Shown: positions 38,955 through 47,344 of the stretch, in pieces
Layout: every line of letters begins with the position of its first letter
Position numbering within the stretch: position 1 is the stretch's first letter
From: Candidatus Zixiibacteriota bacterium
GTDB taxonomy: Bacteria > Zixibacteria > MSB-5A5 > GN15 > FEB-12
Assembly: GCA_024276275.1 (NCBI GenBank)
Contig: JAJRXM010000080.1
Coordinates: 1 to 64,000, forward strand
DNA length: 64,000 nucleotides
Direction: 5' to 3'
Notes under the pieces: model-generated
The model's input: only the letters and a program-made list of their open reading frames with translations
Told to the model about the DNA's origin: nothing
Databases searched by the model: none
Translations under genes and position numbers: made by a program

Positions 38955-41114
38955 ATGTCTCACAAAGTAGAGTTTGAACTTGGCGGCCGCCAAATGATAA
39001 TTGAAACCGGTAAACTAGCTAAACAGGCAAATGGTGCAGCCACTATTCAATATGGTGACACTATGGTCATCAGTACAATATGTGCTCAAAAAGAACCAAA
39101 AAGAGGATTTGACTTTTTCCCGCTTACTGTTGAGTATCGTGAAAAATCTTATTCAGCAGGTAAAATTCCGGGAGGATTCTTCAAACGTGAAGCTCGTCCT
39201 TCTGAAAAGGAAATCCTTTCTTGTAGAATTATTGATCGTACTATCAGACCGCTTTTCCCTTCTGATTTTAAAGGTGAAACTCAGGTAATCAATTTTATTA
39301 TATCTCACGATCAACAAAATGATGCGGATGTTATTGCTTTAAATGCTACTTCTGTTGCTATAGCTGTATCAGATGTTCCTGTTGAAAAAACAGTAGCATG
39401 CGTACGTGTCGGTCGTTTAGATGGTCAATTTGTACTAAATCCAACTTTTGAAAATCTGGAAGAATGTGATTTATCTATTACAATCTCCGGTTCTATGGAT
39501 GCCATAACAATGGTTGAAGGTGGTGGTAATGAAATCCCGGAAGGTGAACTAATTGATGCCTTACTGTTTGGTCATGAGCATATCAAAACCATCATCGGTA
39601 AAATAGAAGAACTCAAAGCTCAATGCGGTAAAGATAAATTTGAATATATACCTGTTACAATCGAAGATACTCTAATTGCAAAAGTAAAAGAAATCGTCGG
39701 TAGCAAACTTGATGAAATGAATCAAATTGCTGTCAAAGAAGACCGCAATGCCGCCAAAAAAGAGATGACTAAAGAAATTGTTGAATCGTTGGCTGAAGAA
39801 TTTGAAGATTCTGAAGGTGATATCAAAACTATCATACACGATCTTGATTCTGAATCAATGCGCCGTATGATTTTAGATACAAAAAAACGTATTGACGGTC
39901 GTAACCCTGATGATATTCGTCAGATTACATGTGAAACCGGCTTCTTGCCTCGTACCCACGGTTCAGCAGTATTTACAAGAGGACAAACACAATCATTGGT
40001 TGCTGTTACACTAGGTACAAAAATGGATGAACAGCGTTTGGATGAGCTCGAAGGTGAGTCAACTAAAAGCTATATGCTGCATTATAACTTTCCGCCATTC
40101 TGTACAGGTGAAGCAAAACCTATACGTGGAACTTCACGTCGTGAAGTAGGTCACGGTGCCTTAGCCGAAAGAGCTTTGTTCCCGGTTATACCGGCAGAAA
40201 CATCTTTCCCATACACCGTTCGTATTGTTTCTGATATTATGGAATCAAACGGTTCATCATCAATGGCTTCAGTATGTGGTGGTTCATTGGCTCTTATGGA
40301 TGCCGGTGTGCCTATCAAATCTGCTGTCGGCGGAATCGCAATGGGTCTTATCAAAGAAAATGACAATGTTGTTATCTTGACTGATATCTTAGGTGATGAA
40401 GATCATTTTGGTGATATGGATTTCAAAGTTACCGGAACAACTGAAGGTGTAACTGCTATCCAAATGGATATCAAGATCACAGGTTTGTCTGTTGATATTA
40501 TGCGTGATGCTTTAGAAAAAGCAAAAGTTGCAAGACTGCATATTATCGATTGTATGCAATCAGAAATTTCTAGTCATCGTGACCAACTTTCTGAGTTTGC
40601 TCCTAGAATTATCACTATCCAAATCCCACAATCCAAAATTGGTGATGTGATTGGACCTGGTGGTAAAATTATCCGTGCTATCATCGAAGAGACCGGTGCG
40701 AAAATCGACATCTCTGATGACGGTACAGTTCTCATCGCATCTGTCGGTGGTGAAGCAGGACAAAAAGCAAAGGAACGCGTTGAAGCATTAGTTAAAGAAC
40801 CGGAACTCGGTAGAACATACAACGGTATCGTCCGTCGTGTTGCCGACTTTGGTGCTTTTGTTGAACTTTTCCCGGGAACTGACGGTTTGGTACATATTTC
40901 CGAACTTGATGTAAACCGTGTGGAAAAAGTTGAAGATGTTTGTAACGTAGGTGATCGTCTTGAAGTCAAAGTCATCAATATAGACTCTGACGGTAAAGTC
41001 CGCTTATCTCGTAAGTATGTCTTAACAGGTGAAGAAGTTCCTGAAGGCGGTGCCGGAAACGGTCGCCCAAGTGGTGGAAAACGCCCTTCCAGACCTTCAA
41101 GACCTCGGAGATAG
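38955..41114 (+). CDS. pnp: Polyribonucleotide nucleotidyltransferase (PNPase)
   Basis: The 719-residue protein has two RNase PH domains (YREKSYSAGKIPGGFFKREA; FCTGEAKPIRGTSRREVGHG), a KH domain (IGDVIGPGGKIIRAI) and an S1 domain (GIVRRVADFGAFVELFPG), with a short Arg/Pro/Gly tail. PNPase degrades RNA phosphorolytically 3' to 5'. The TAG stop is directly followed by the ATG of the M16 peptidase, the usual neighbour. Confidence 0.98.
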   Translation: MSHKVEFELGGRQMIIETGKLAKQANGAATIQYGDTMVISTICAQKEPKRGFDFFPLTVEYREKSYSAGKIPGGFFKREARPSEKEILSCRIIDRTIRPLFPSDFKGETQVINFIISHDQQNDADVIALNATSVAIAVSDVPVEKTVACVRVGRLDGQFVLNPTFENLEECDLSITISGSMDAITMVEGGGNEIPEGELIDALLFGHEHIKTIIGKIEELKAQCGKDKFEYIPVTIEDTLIAKVKEIVGSKLDEMNQIAVKEDRNAAKKEMTKEIVESLAEEFEDSEGDIKTIIHDLDSESMRRMILDTKKRIDGRNPDDIRQITCETGFLPRTHGSAVFTRGQTQSLVAVTLGTKMDEQRLDELEGESTKSYMLHYNFPPFCTGEAKPIRGTSRREVGHGALAERALFPVIPAETSFPYTVRIVSDIMESNGSSSMASVCGGSLALMDAGVPIKSAVGGIAMGLIKENDNVVILTDILGDEDHFGDMDFKVTGTTEGVTAIQMDIKITGLSVDIMRDALEKAKVARLHIIDCMQSEISSHRDQLSEFAPRIITIQIPQSKIGDVIGPGGKIIRAIIEETGAKIDISDDGTVLIASVGGEAGQKAKERVEALVKEPELGRTYNGIVRRVADFGAFVELFPGTDGLVHISELDVNRVEKVEDVCNVGDRLEVKVINIDSDGKVRLSRKYVLTGEEVPEGGAGNGRPSGGKRPSRPSRPRR

Positions 41115-42395
41115 ATGGCAAATAGTATGTCAAAAGTAGATACAAATTCGTATCGCAAGACAGTTCTAAGTAATGGACTGAGGGTAATCACTGAAAAAAT
41201 ACCCTCAGTTCGTTCTATTACTCTCGGAGTATGGATTGATGTAGGGTCTCGCAATGAGACAAAGGATGAGAATGGTGTTTCGCATCTTATTGAACATATG
41301 CTTTTCAAAGGGACCAAAAAACGTACTTCAAAAGAGATAGCTGCATCGCTTGAATCAATCGGCGGATCTTTAAATGCTTTTACTTCCAAAGAACAAACAT
41401 GTTATCTCGCAAGAATTTTAGATGAACATCTTGATACCGCAGTTGATGTTCTTGCCGACATTACTTGCAATGCTACTTTGACTCCTGCAAATTTAGTAAG
41501 GGAGAAAAAAGTAATCTGTGAAGAAATTGTCGAGTCGTATGAAACACCGTCTGACAGAATTCATGATTTATTTGCCCATTCATATTGGGGAGACAACCAA
41601 ATCGGTCGGCCTATTTTAGGTGAGCTTGATAATATCAAAGCTATGCCGAGAGCGAAAATCATGAAATATCTGAAGAATAATTACAAATCAGAATCGGTTG
41701 TAATTGCTGCTTCAGGTTCTGTTTCTCATAACAAGTTAGTGAAACTTGTCAAAGAAAAATTTACTTTCCCTGACGGAAAGGCAGAACAATTTGAATCAGC
41801 CGGTAGAATGCAAGAGCAAACAGTTCTTGTTACACCGAATGAAAACAATCAGATTCATCTTTGTCTCGGATATCCCGGTGTTGAATATGCTTCAAGAGAT
41901 AAATTAACTGCTCTTGCCATGCATGTTTCTTTGGGCGGGGGGATGTCATCAATACTGTTTCAGAAAATTCGGGAAGAAAAAGGATTCGCGTATACGGTCT
42001 TTACTTTTTTAGATATCTATAGAGATGCCGGTATTTTTGGTGCTTATTTGGCAACCGATAAAAAGAATCTGCAAGCTGCTGTAGATATTTCTTTAAAACA
42101 AATTGAAAAATTAAAGAAAAAACGGCTTACCGAAGATGCTCTTGATAAAGTAAAAGCACAGCTTAAGGGTCAACTTACAATCGGGATGGAGTCGACATCA
42201 TCACGCATGAACAGGCTTGCCCGTAATGAAATCATGCTCGGTATTTATAATCCATTAAAAAAAACTCTAAAAGATATTGACCGGATAACAACCTCGGATA
42301 TTTTATCATTGTCGAATTCTCTTTTTGATCGCTCCAAACTTGCTCTTGCGGTTTTAGGTCCGGTAGGAAAAGATGATTTGAAAAATGTCATCTAA
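41115..42395 (+). CDS. M16 family zinc peptidase (PqqL/YmxG-like)
   Basis: The 426-residue protein has the inverted zinc motif HLIEH (H57, E60, H61) and a downstream EEIVESYETPSDR segment supplying the third ligand. GFAYTVFTFLDIYRDAGIFG marks the second homologous half. M16B peptidases of this type follow pnp in many bacteria and are related to mitochondrial processing peptidase. No signal peptide is visible, so it is probably cytoplasmic. The substrate is unknown. It overlaps the next gene by 11 bp. Confidence 0.93.
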   Translation: MANSMSKVDTNSYRKTVLSNGLRVITEKIPSVRSITLGVWIDVGSRNETKDENGVSHLIEHMLFKGTKKRTSKEIAASLESIGGSLNAFTSKEQTCYLARILDEHLDTAVDVLADITCNATLTPANLVREKKVICEEIVESYETPSDRIHDLFAHSYWGDNQIGRPILGELDNIKAMPRAKIMKYLKNNYKSESVVIAASGSVSHNKLVKLVKEKFTFPDGKAEQFESAGRMQEQTVLVTPNENNQIHLCLGYPGVEYASRDKLTALAMHVSLGGGMSSILFQKIREEKGFAYTVFTFLDIYRDAGIFGAYLATDKKNLQAAVDISLKQIEKLKKKRLTEDALDKVKAQLKGQLTIGMESTSSRMNRLARNEIMLGIYNPLKKTLKDIDRITTSDILSLSNSLFDRSKLALAVLGPVGKDDLKNVI

Positions 42396-43185
42396 CAATT
42401 TTTTATCTCAAAACAAAAATAATCTTATTGTGTTTGCGTTTCATAAAATGCAAACACAATTTTCTTATGGTGCCAATAACTATTCACCGAGAAGATTTGA
42501 GAAACTACTCAATTATCTAACAGAAAATGACTATAGCTTTATTTCTCTGAGTGAACTTGGGGGAGAGATTGAAGATAAATCTGTACTGATTACATTTGAC
42601 GACGGTTATGCACATCTTTTTAAACATCTTCCACGGTTTATTGATAAATATAGTATCAAACCGATAATTTTTATCCCGACAAAATATATCGGACATGCAA
42701 ACAATTGGGATTACTCGCATATTTTTCAAAACTGCCCGCACATGACACTTGAGACGATAAAAGAGTTGTCTGAACTTGGTGTTGATTTTGGTTCTCATTC
42801 TCATTCTCATTGCGACTTAACTTCGGTTACATTTAATCAACTTACTATTGAATTAAAACATTCCAAAGATATTATTGAAGAAATAATCAGTAAAGAAATC
42901 ACTTCTCTCTGTTATCCGTTTGGACGGTATAATAAAAATGTCGTCGATCAAGCGTTATCTCTTGGTTACCAATACGGCTTCACAATGAAATTTCCAAACG
43001 AAGATGACAGTTCGCTTACAATAGGAAGATATCCTATCTATGGTTTTGACAGCTTGTTTGCAATCAAACAAAAAATTGAACACGGAATTTTTTATCATTG
43101 CGAACGGATTAAGTCATCATCTATCAACAAACTCTCGGGCGGTACGGTGCTGTTGAATAAGTTAAGAAACAATAACACCCCTTAA
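42385..43185 (+). CDS. Polysaccharide deacetylase (NodB-type)
   Basis: The 266-residue protein has the NodB catalytic pattern: the base aspartate pair in ITFDDGYAHLF, metal-binding histidines in FGSHSHSHCDLT, and the later SLCYPFGRYNK. Such enzymes remove N- or O-acetyl groups from glycans such as peptidoglycan, chitin oligomers or exopolysaccharide. There is no obvious signal peptide or membrane anchor. It ends the long + strand operon, and a palindromic repeat element begins at its 3' end. The substrate is not known. Confidence 0.9.
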   Translation: MSSNNFLSQNKNNLIVFAFHKMQTQFSYGANNYSPRRFEKLLNYLTENDYSFISLSELGGEIEDKSVLITFDDGYAHLFKHLPRFIDKYSIKPIIFIPTKYIGHANNWDYSHIFQNCPHMTLETIKELSELGVDFGSHSHSHCDLTSVTFNQLTIELKHSKDIIEEIISKEITSLCYPFGRYNKNVVDQALSLGYQYGFTMKFPNEDDSSLTIGRYPIYGFDSLFAIKQKIEHGIFYHCERIKSSSINKLSGGTVLLNKLRNNNTP

Positions 43186-43317
43186 TCCCCTCTCTCGAGA
43201 GGGGAAATAACAATTATAAAAACAGACAAGAAAATAAATTTGAGTTGTTTACATATTTATAAAACTTTTGCGTTATTGACTCCCCTCTTTTAAGAGAGGG
43301 GTCGGGGGTGTTTTGCC
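43173..43317. repeat. MITE-like element with imperfect terminal inverted repeats
   Basis: The left end AACACCCC-TTAA-TCCCCTCTC and the right end GAGAGGGG-TCG-GGGGTGTT are imperfect inverted repeats of about 20 bp, flanking about 90 bp of very AT-rich sequence. Each end also contains its own C-rich/G-rich hairpin. A related half element (AACACCCCCAACCCCTCTT) occurs at 46855-46882. No coding capacity is seen, so it would depend on a transposase elsewhere. Confidence 0.5.
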
Positions 43318-43323
43318 TGAATT

Positions 43324-43485
43324 GAAATGGGTTCAGTCACATATAAAACATCTTTTTTAGTCGTTTTTGCGAGTTCTTTTTCGCTGTAAGGCACTAATAT
43401 CCTTTTGCTTATAGCGAAATGGCTTTACCTTGAAAAATGGCTTAAAGCCATTTTTGCTCATATTTATTGTAGTGATTTTGTACAT
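43324..43485 (+). repeat. Diverged 160-bp direct repeat, copy 1
   Basis: It starts GAAATGGGTTC and ends GTAGTGATTTTGTACAT. The 3' part, including AAATGGCTTT and AAGCCATTTTTGCT, matches the copy at 44382-44545 closely, while the 5' part is diverged. AATGGCTTAAAGCCATT within it is a hairpin. The 479-bp gap 43186-43664 otherwise holds the MITE-like element and repeat family D. Confidence 0.6.
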
Positions 43486-43535
43486 CAGTTTTTCCTTGTC
43501 AAAAAAAGTTGTTCATAGATAGAGATGTGATGCGA

Positions 43536-43600
43536 AAGAGGGGAGAAGTTGTAGGGAAAGTGTAACTTTTGAAGATGGGCAGACAAGAGTGTCTACCGTC
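43536..43600 (+). repeat. GTAGGGA/GCAGAC hairpin repeat, copy 1
   Basis: AAGAGGGGAGAAGTTGTAGG begins a stretch that matches 44901-44927 in 26 of 27 bases. It is followed by a GGGCAGACA/TGTCTACC hairpin like the one in the second copy. A separate hairpin TCAGAACT/AGTTCTGA follows at 43611-43636. Confidence 0.6.
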
Positions 43601-43664
43601 CGCAATAATGTCAGAACTGTGCTAAAGAGTTCTGACCTACTTCGTCTAATTATCTATCTCGCTG

Positions 43665-44276
43665 TTAAACCTGCGTAGATACCTTCGCACCGTCGAAGTT
43701 GAGATAGCAGAGTAGTGCGTGGGGATTAGGGAAGATGATTTTCTCGGAGAATGATGAAAAGTGCTCCTCAGTCCACGCCGATTTATGGATTTCGTATGGG
43801 TTATCGAACGCTGCCTCCTGTGGTGTGACTGTCAACGGAGTGGAGATAATACATCCGCGACTTCGCTTGGCACATTCTTGCAAAAGCTGTTGACCTTTTT
43901 CGATTGGAAGATGCTCAATGACATCAATTAACAGAATCAAATCGTATTTATGAGTCAGAGTTGGGAGAACCTCGCAGGCATCGCCGATATATATTTCGTT
44001 GTAAATCTGTTTTTGGAGCGAGGTAACATATTTCGGGAACGCCTCGATGCCGTCGATCCGTTTCTGCCAGTCGCCGTATTTGTCGCGACCGTCCCAGAGT
44101 TCAAGATACTCACGGCAGAGAAATCCGAATTTACCGAAGCCGATTCCAATATCCAGCACCGATTGCGGCTTGAGCGAATAGATCATCTCGATAATGGGGG
44201 ATATGAGTTGTGAAGAGCTTGAGGGCATGATTGATTCCTTTTTAGCTTTCTTATTTGTTGTTTTTAAGTTCGCCAT
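43665..44276 (-). CDS. Class I SAM-dependent methyltransferase
   Basis: The frame is open to 44459, but the upstream part overlaps a repeat, so the ATG at 44276 (MANLKTTNKK) is preferred, giving 203 residues. Motif I is VLDIGIGFGKFGF, followed by an acidic end-of-strand-2 region (IDGIEAFP), YDLILLIDVIEHLP as motif II-III, and CIISTPLTVTP. The VIEHLP motif is typical of UbiG/Coq3-like methyltransferases, often found in glycan or lipid loci. The coding sequence looks richer in G+C than its surroundings. It is flanked by two copies of the same 160-bp repeat, suggesting acquisition. Confidence 0.85.
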   Translation of the reverse strand: MANLKTTNKKAKKESIMPSSSSQLISPIIEMIYSLKPQSVLDIGIGFGKFGFLCREYLELWDGRDKYGDWQKRIDGIEAFPKYVTSLQKQIYNEIYIGDACEVLPTLTHKYDLILLIDVIEHLPIEKGQQLLQECAKRSRGCIISTPLTVTPQEAAFDNPYEIHKSAWTEEHFSSFSEKIIFPNPHALLCYLNFDGAKVSTQV

Positions 44277-44381
44277 AACTTCTAGCTGTGTGATATGAAT
44301 AGTATCGTCAGATTGTGTCTGTTCTTTAGCCGCTGTGTGAATACCAAATATGGAGTGTGATGCGAGTGTGTGGCAGAATAT

Positions 44382-44545
44382 GAAATGGGTTCGTTTTCCA
44401 TATAAAGGGAACCTAAAACTACAACTTTTCCTATTATGCTTCGCCATAAACAGAACCATAACAAACGATTATAACGAAATGGCTTTGCTGAGAACAAATG
44501 GGTTAAGCCATTTTTGCTGATATTTCTTGTAGTGATTTTGTGCAT
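44382..44545 (+). repeat. Diverged 160-bp direct repeat, copy 2
   Basis: This is the second copy of the element at 43324-43485, in the same orientation, on the other side of the methyltransferase gene. The 512-bp gap 44277-44788 contains this repeat, then about 160 bp of AT-rich sequence with possible promoter elements, then the structured leader. Confidence 0.6.
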
Positions 44546-44710
44546 GCAAAACCCTCTTTTAAGATAACTCTATCATACATGGTTGGATTAATGAATTTGC
44601 TAAGTTAATATAGAGAATTTGCATGAATAGTGTCGCGAAATCATTTTTTATAATTGACTTCGAACATTAATTTATTGTTTTTGTTTATATGTTAGGCTAT
44701 GATAATTTGG

Positions 44711-44752
44711 ATAGGGTTATTCTCAACCCATCGCAAGGTGGGGCACCCGTGC
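44711..44752 (+). promoter_or_regulatory. Structured RNA leader with alternative hairpins
   Basis: GGGTT (44714-44718) can pair with AACCC (44725-44729). The same CCC can instead join CCCATC (44727-44732), closing on GGTGGG (44737-44742) around a GCAA tetraloop. GCAC-CC-GTGC (44743-44752) forms a third hairpin. The two larger stems are mutually exclusive, as in a switch. I recognise no known riboswitch class. It lies 36 bp upstream of the lysine-rich microprotein. Confidence 0.4.
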
Positions 44753-44788
44753 AATACATACTAATCTCAAACCGATAGGAGCTCTCTC

Positions 44789-44902
44789 ATGGGTGATAAA
44801 GGCGGAAAAAAAGACAAAAGTAAGAGTGACAAGCAGAAGAAGAGTAAAGACGCACAAAAGGAAAAAAAGAGACAAGATAAGCAACAGAAAAAGACTCCTT
44901 AA
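44789..44902 (+). CDS. Lysine-rich microprotein, 37 residues
   Basis: The ATG at 44789 follows a strong ATAGGAGCT ribosome-binding site and encodes MGDKGGKKDKSKSDKQKKSK continuing as a Lys/Gln/Asp-rich chain to KKTP. The MGDKGGKKDK start resembles small, highly charged proteins seen as single short genes in other bacteria; their function is not known to me. No hydrophobic segment is present. A repeat begins exactly at its stop codon, and a structured leader precedes it. Ribosome-binding site, composition and recognisable start support a real gene despite its size. Confidence 0.7.
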   Translation: MGDKGGKKDKSKSDKQKKSKDAQKEKKRQDKQQKKTP

Positions 44903-44975
44903 GAGGGGAGATGTTGTAGGGAAAGTGATAGACGTTCATGGGGCAGACGAGGAACGTCTGCCCCCACAAAAATTA
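44901..44975 (+). repeat. GTAGGGA/GCAGAC hairpin repeat, copy 2
   Basis: It begins AAGAGGGGAGATGTTGTAGG and contains the hairpin GGGCAGACG/CGTCTGCCC. The first 27 bases match 43536-43562 with one change. It overlaps the microprotein stop codon. Confidence 0.65.
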
Positions 44976-45005
44976 AAGAGCCTATATATTTGAGGATTTT
45001 TTCTT

Positions 45006-45776
45006 ATGAACAAAAACAATGATAGTTGGACAGAATTATTTAAAGAGGTCATATTTCATTCTAATACAATCACTAATGAAATATTTACATCTTTAACAAA
45101 TGGTTTACCTTTAGAAGTATATAAATCTAATAAAAGGTCAAAATCAACTGTTCCAACTTGGCATGTCTTCTATAGTGGAGTAAGGATATTAGCAGTTGAT
45201 ATCAATCAATACAGTTTACTATGCCGATTTTTAAAAATGGACTATATGCCAAAATCCATCCATCGACTTTATGGATTAAGACCTGAAAAGTGGAATAAAA
45301 GTGGTGTTCATAATATTACATTTGAAGACTCCTTTGATGCTGAACAAGTTTCTAATATTCTAAAAGAACATATAAAAATTATTAAAGAAGTTTTATTAAA
45401 TATAAACACAGAATTACCAAAACCACAATTGGATAAGAATCGTTTAAAAGAACAGTATTTTGAAGATGAAGTTATAGCGAACCTGAATAGTATTGCCCCA
45501 GAATTAGAGCTTGTTAGAAGACAAGCAGTAATACCATTTGGTCGAATTGACATTTTATGCAAAAACAGAAATAATAATCCAGTCGTACTGGAATTAAAGA
45601 TTGGAAATGGAAAAGTAGAAGTGATTGATCAAATTAATAATTATTTAAACTATTTTAGTTCTAAGATAAAAATTGAAAGTTTTGGAGTTATAATAATACA
45701 AGAATCAAATGTTCAATTATCAGAATTATGCATTGAAAATAATTTGAAATTAGTAGTATGGAATAAAAATAAATAG
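45006..45776 (+). CDS. Predicted PD-(D/E)XK nuclease (NucS/DUF91-like)
   Basis: In this 256-residue protein the C-terminal half carries a restriction-endonuclease-fold active site: D in FGRIDILCKN and ELK in PVVLELKIGNG, with the hydrophobic-strand spacing expected for PD-(D/E)XK. Similar domains occur in NucS/DUF91 nucleases. The N-terminal 130 residues are not recognised and may bind DNA or a partner. Start-codon context is weak (only AGGATTT upstream). The gene is more AT-rich than the core genes and lies in a repeat-filled accessory zone, so it may be horizontally acquired and could serve in repair or defence. Confidence 0.65.
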   Translation: MNKNNDSWTELFKEVIFHSNTITNEIFTSLTNGLPLEVYKSNKRSKSTVPTWHVFYSGVRILAVDINQYSLLCRFLKMDYMPKSIHRLYGLRPEKWNKSGVHNITFEDSFDAEQVSNILKEHIKIIKEVLLNINTELPKPQLDKNRLKEQYFEDEVIANLNSIAPELELVRRQAVIPFGRIDILCKNRNNNPVVLELKIGNGKVEVIDQINNYLNYFSSKIKIESFGVIIIQESNVQLSELCIENNLKLVVWNKNK

Positions 45777-45831
45777 CATTTTGTGTACTATTTAAAGCAA
45801 AATAGATGATACATTATTTATAGGAGTTAGT

Positions 45832-46386
45832 ATGAAAACAATTTTATTAATTATCCTTATGACATTATTTTCAGTAAATTCTTTCGCTGGGGACTTTAGA
45901 AAGTGGGATTGGGGTATGGCTATTCCAGAAAACGATACTTTATTTATGGGATCTCTTTCTTTTTTTCAGAATATGGATTTTGTTGAAAAACTTATTCAAA
46001 ACGACACATCTTATACATTTTTTGATGGCAAAATTGCTGAATTTGATAGCTCAATTGCGGTATATTCTTCCTATACATCTATTGTAGACTTAGACGCATT
46101 AGTAACTATTGAATTTTTTATGTACGATGGTATTTATGTTAAAAAAATGATTAGTAAGAAATATGGGGAAGGTAAACAGTATGGTGTATATTCTGCTAAT
46201 TGGGACACGCCTAACACCAAAATTGCTATGCACTTAGATGACATGTCTAAAATTAAAATTCGTTACATTAGTAAGCAATACAATCATCTTTACAAACTTT
46301 ATACTAATTCAGTTAAGAAAGACAAAGCTGACAAAAAGAAGAGAAGGGACGAAGATTATAATAAGAAGATAGATGATGACTTTTAA
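45832..46386 (+). CDS. Exported hypothetical protein, 184 residues
   Basis: A signal peptide (ILLIILMTLFSVNSFA) is followed by GDFRKWDWGMAIPEND, a mixed alpha/beta domain and a highly charged C-terminal tail (KKDKADKKKRRDED). The ATG has a good TAGGAG site. The WDWGM segment recurs in small exported proteins of uncultured bacteria, but no function is known to me. It is followed by almost 1 kb of non-coding repeats. Confidence 0.6.
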   Translation: MKTILLIILMTLFSVNSFAGDFRKWDWGMAIPENDTLFMGSLSFFQNMDFVEKLIQNDTSYTFFDGKIAEFDSSIAVYSSYTSIVDLDALVTIEFFMYDGIYVKKMISKKYGEGKQYGVYSANWDTPNTKIAMHLDDMSKIKIRYISKQYNHLYKLYTNSVKKDKADKKKRRDEDYNKKIDDDF

Positions 46387-47044
46387 ATAGATTTCAGTTG
46401 GCGGCAGACATTCTCGTCTGCTGCTTAATCAAATCATTATCTCTACAGACATAAAGTAGTTTACCGTTGATGCTCGTTCTATATGAATTCTTTTATTCGG
46501 AATAACGGAGCCAATTTGTAATTGTCAGGAAATCCGCCGAGGCGGACTGACAACGCAGGGTGATAACTCTGGTTACCCGATCAAGTCGGGGATGACATTG
46601 TGGGAAGAGTATCTTTAGTATTTACAAAGCTGTTTATAGAAGTTACTGTTCTGGACTCCGCCTTTGGCGGAGAGGAGTTTGTGAAAATTGATAAGGAATA
46701 AAGTTCGGTAGGATTACACCGATGGTTTGCTGATAAAGTCCAATGACGCTGTTGGAAAGTGGTTATAAAACAACAAGTGCCAGCATTCGCTGGTATGACA
46801 ATCAGTAAATCTGTAGTAAGGCGGAACAGGCAAGCCAGTTCCCTACAAAAGCAAACACCCCCAACCCCTCTTAAAAGAGGGGAGTCAGTTCTCTACAAAT
46901 TTTAACAGACCCCATAATCATACCTTAAAAGAGGTTGCGACTTAGACTGGTAAATGACAATTATAGAGACTAATAAGATACTTGCCTAAATGCAGAATTT
47001 TTCTTACTTTTCTTTCTTGAAATTATGACGATAACAGATAAGAT

Positions 47045-47076
47045 GGCAGGTCTCAAAAGAGAGACCTTCCCTACAA
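47045..47076. repeat. GGTCTC/GAGACC-CCCTACA repeat, copy 1
   Basis: This 32-bp element has a 6-bp stem GGTCTC/GAGACC and ends TTCCCTACAA. It differs at one base from the copy at 47250-47282, which indicates recent spread or gene conversion. Confidence 0.7.
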
Positions 47077-47249
47077 TAGAAAATAGTGAAAAAGTTAAAA
47101 GATGAGATTGCCACGTCCAACAAGTTGGACTCGCAATGACTTAATAATTAAGGAGTACCCTTCGACAAGCTCACAGCTTTCAAGCTGTTCAGGAGTTACA
47201 TGATTACATACTCTTCTAATAGGAGTATGATTAAAAATTAAATGAGATT

Positions 47250-47282
47250 GGCAGGTCTCAAAAGCGAGACCTTCCCTACAAA
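47250..47282. repeat. GGTCTC/GAGACC-CCCTACA repeat, copy 2
   Basis: This is the second copy, about 205 bp after the first and in the same orientation, immediately before the CTTCGACTCCGCTCAG palindrome and the leuS start. Confidence 0.7.
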
Positions 47283-47344
47283 TAGATAACATGGAAACCC
47301 TTCGACTCCGCTCAGGGTGACAGTTTGAAAGTTGACAATATATT

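Larger units (their letters stand above)
46387..47344. repeat. Intergenic cluster of palindromic repeats of several families
   Basis: No gene is supported in these 958 bp. I see hairpins GCAGAC/GTCTGC (46404-46421), TCCGC/GCGGA inside GTCAG/CTGAC (about 46524-46551), CCCGA/TCGGG (about 46577-46591), CTCCGCC/GGCGGAG (46656-46672), CCAGC/GCTGG (46780-46793), CCCCTCTT/AAGAGGGG (46865-46882), GGTCTC/GAGACC twice (47049-47066, 47254-47271), GTCCAAC/GTTGGAC (47115-47130) and CCCTTCGACTCCGCTCAGGG (47298-47317). Many carry recognisable flanks such as CCCTACA or ATGACA, as REP-like elements do. Confidence 0.75.

Noticed and set aside
40574-41389. A 271-codon antisense frame over pnp and the M16 gene
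   Set aside because: It overlaps two strongly conserved genes, is Ser/Pro/Thr-rich as expected for an antisense shadow, and has no start context.
44277-44459. N-terminal extension of the methyltransferase to 44459
   Set aside because: The extra 61 codons lie in the direct repeat and have no protein-like character.
44793-44993. A 66-residue frame starting at 44793
   Set aside because: It overlaps the microprotein in another frame, lacks its ribosome-binding site and runs into the repeat; the frame from 44789 is clearly better.
46387-47344. CRISPR array in the repeat-rich gap
   Set aside because: Repeats are of different families with irregular spacing, no uniform spacers and no cas genes.
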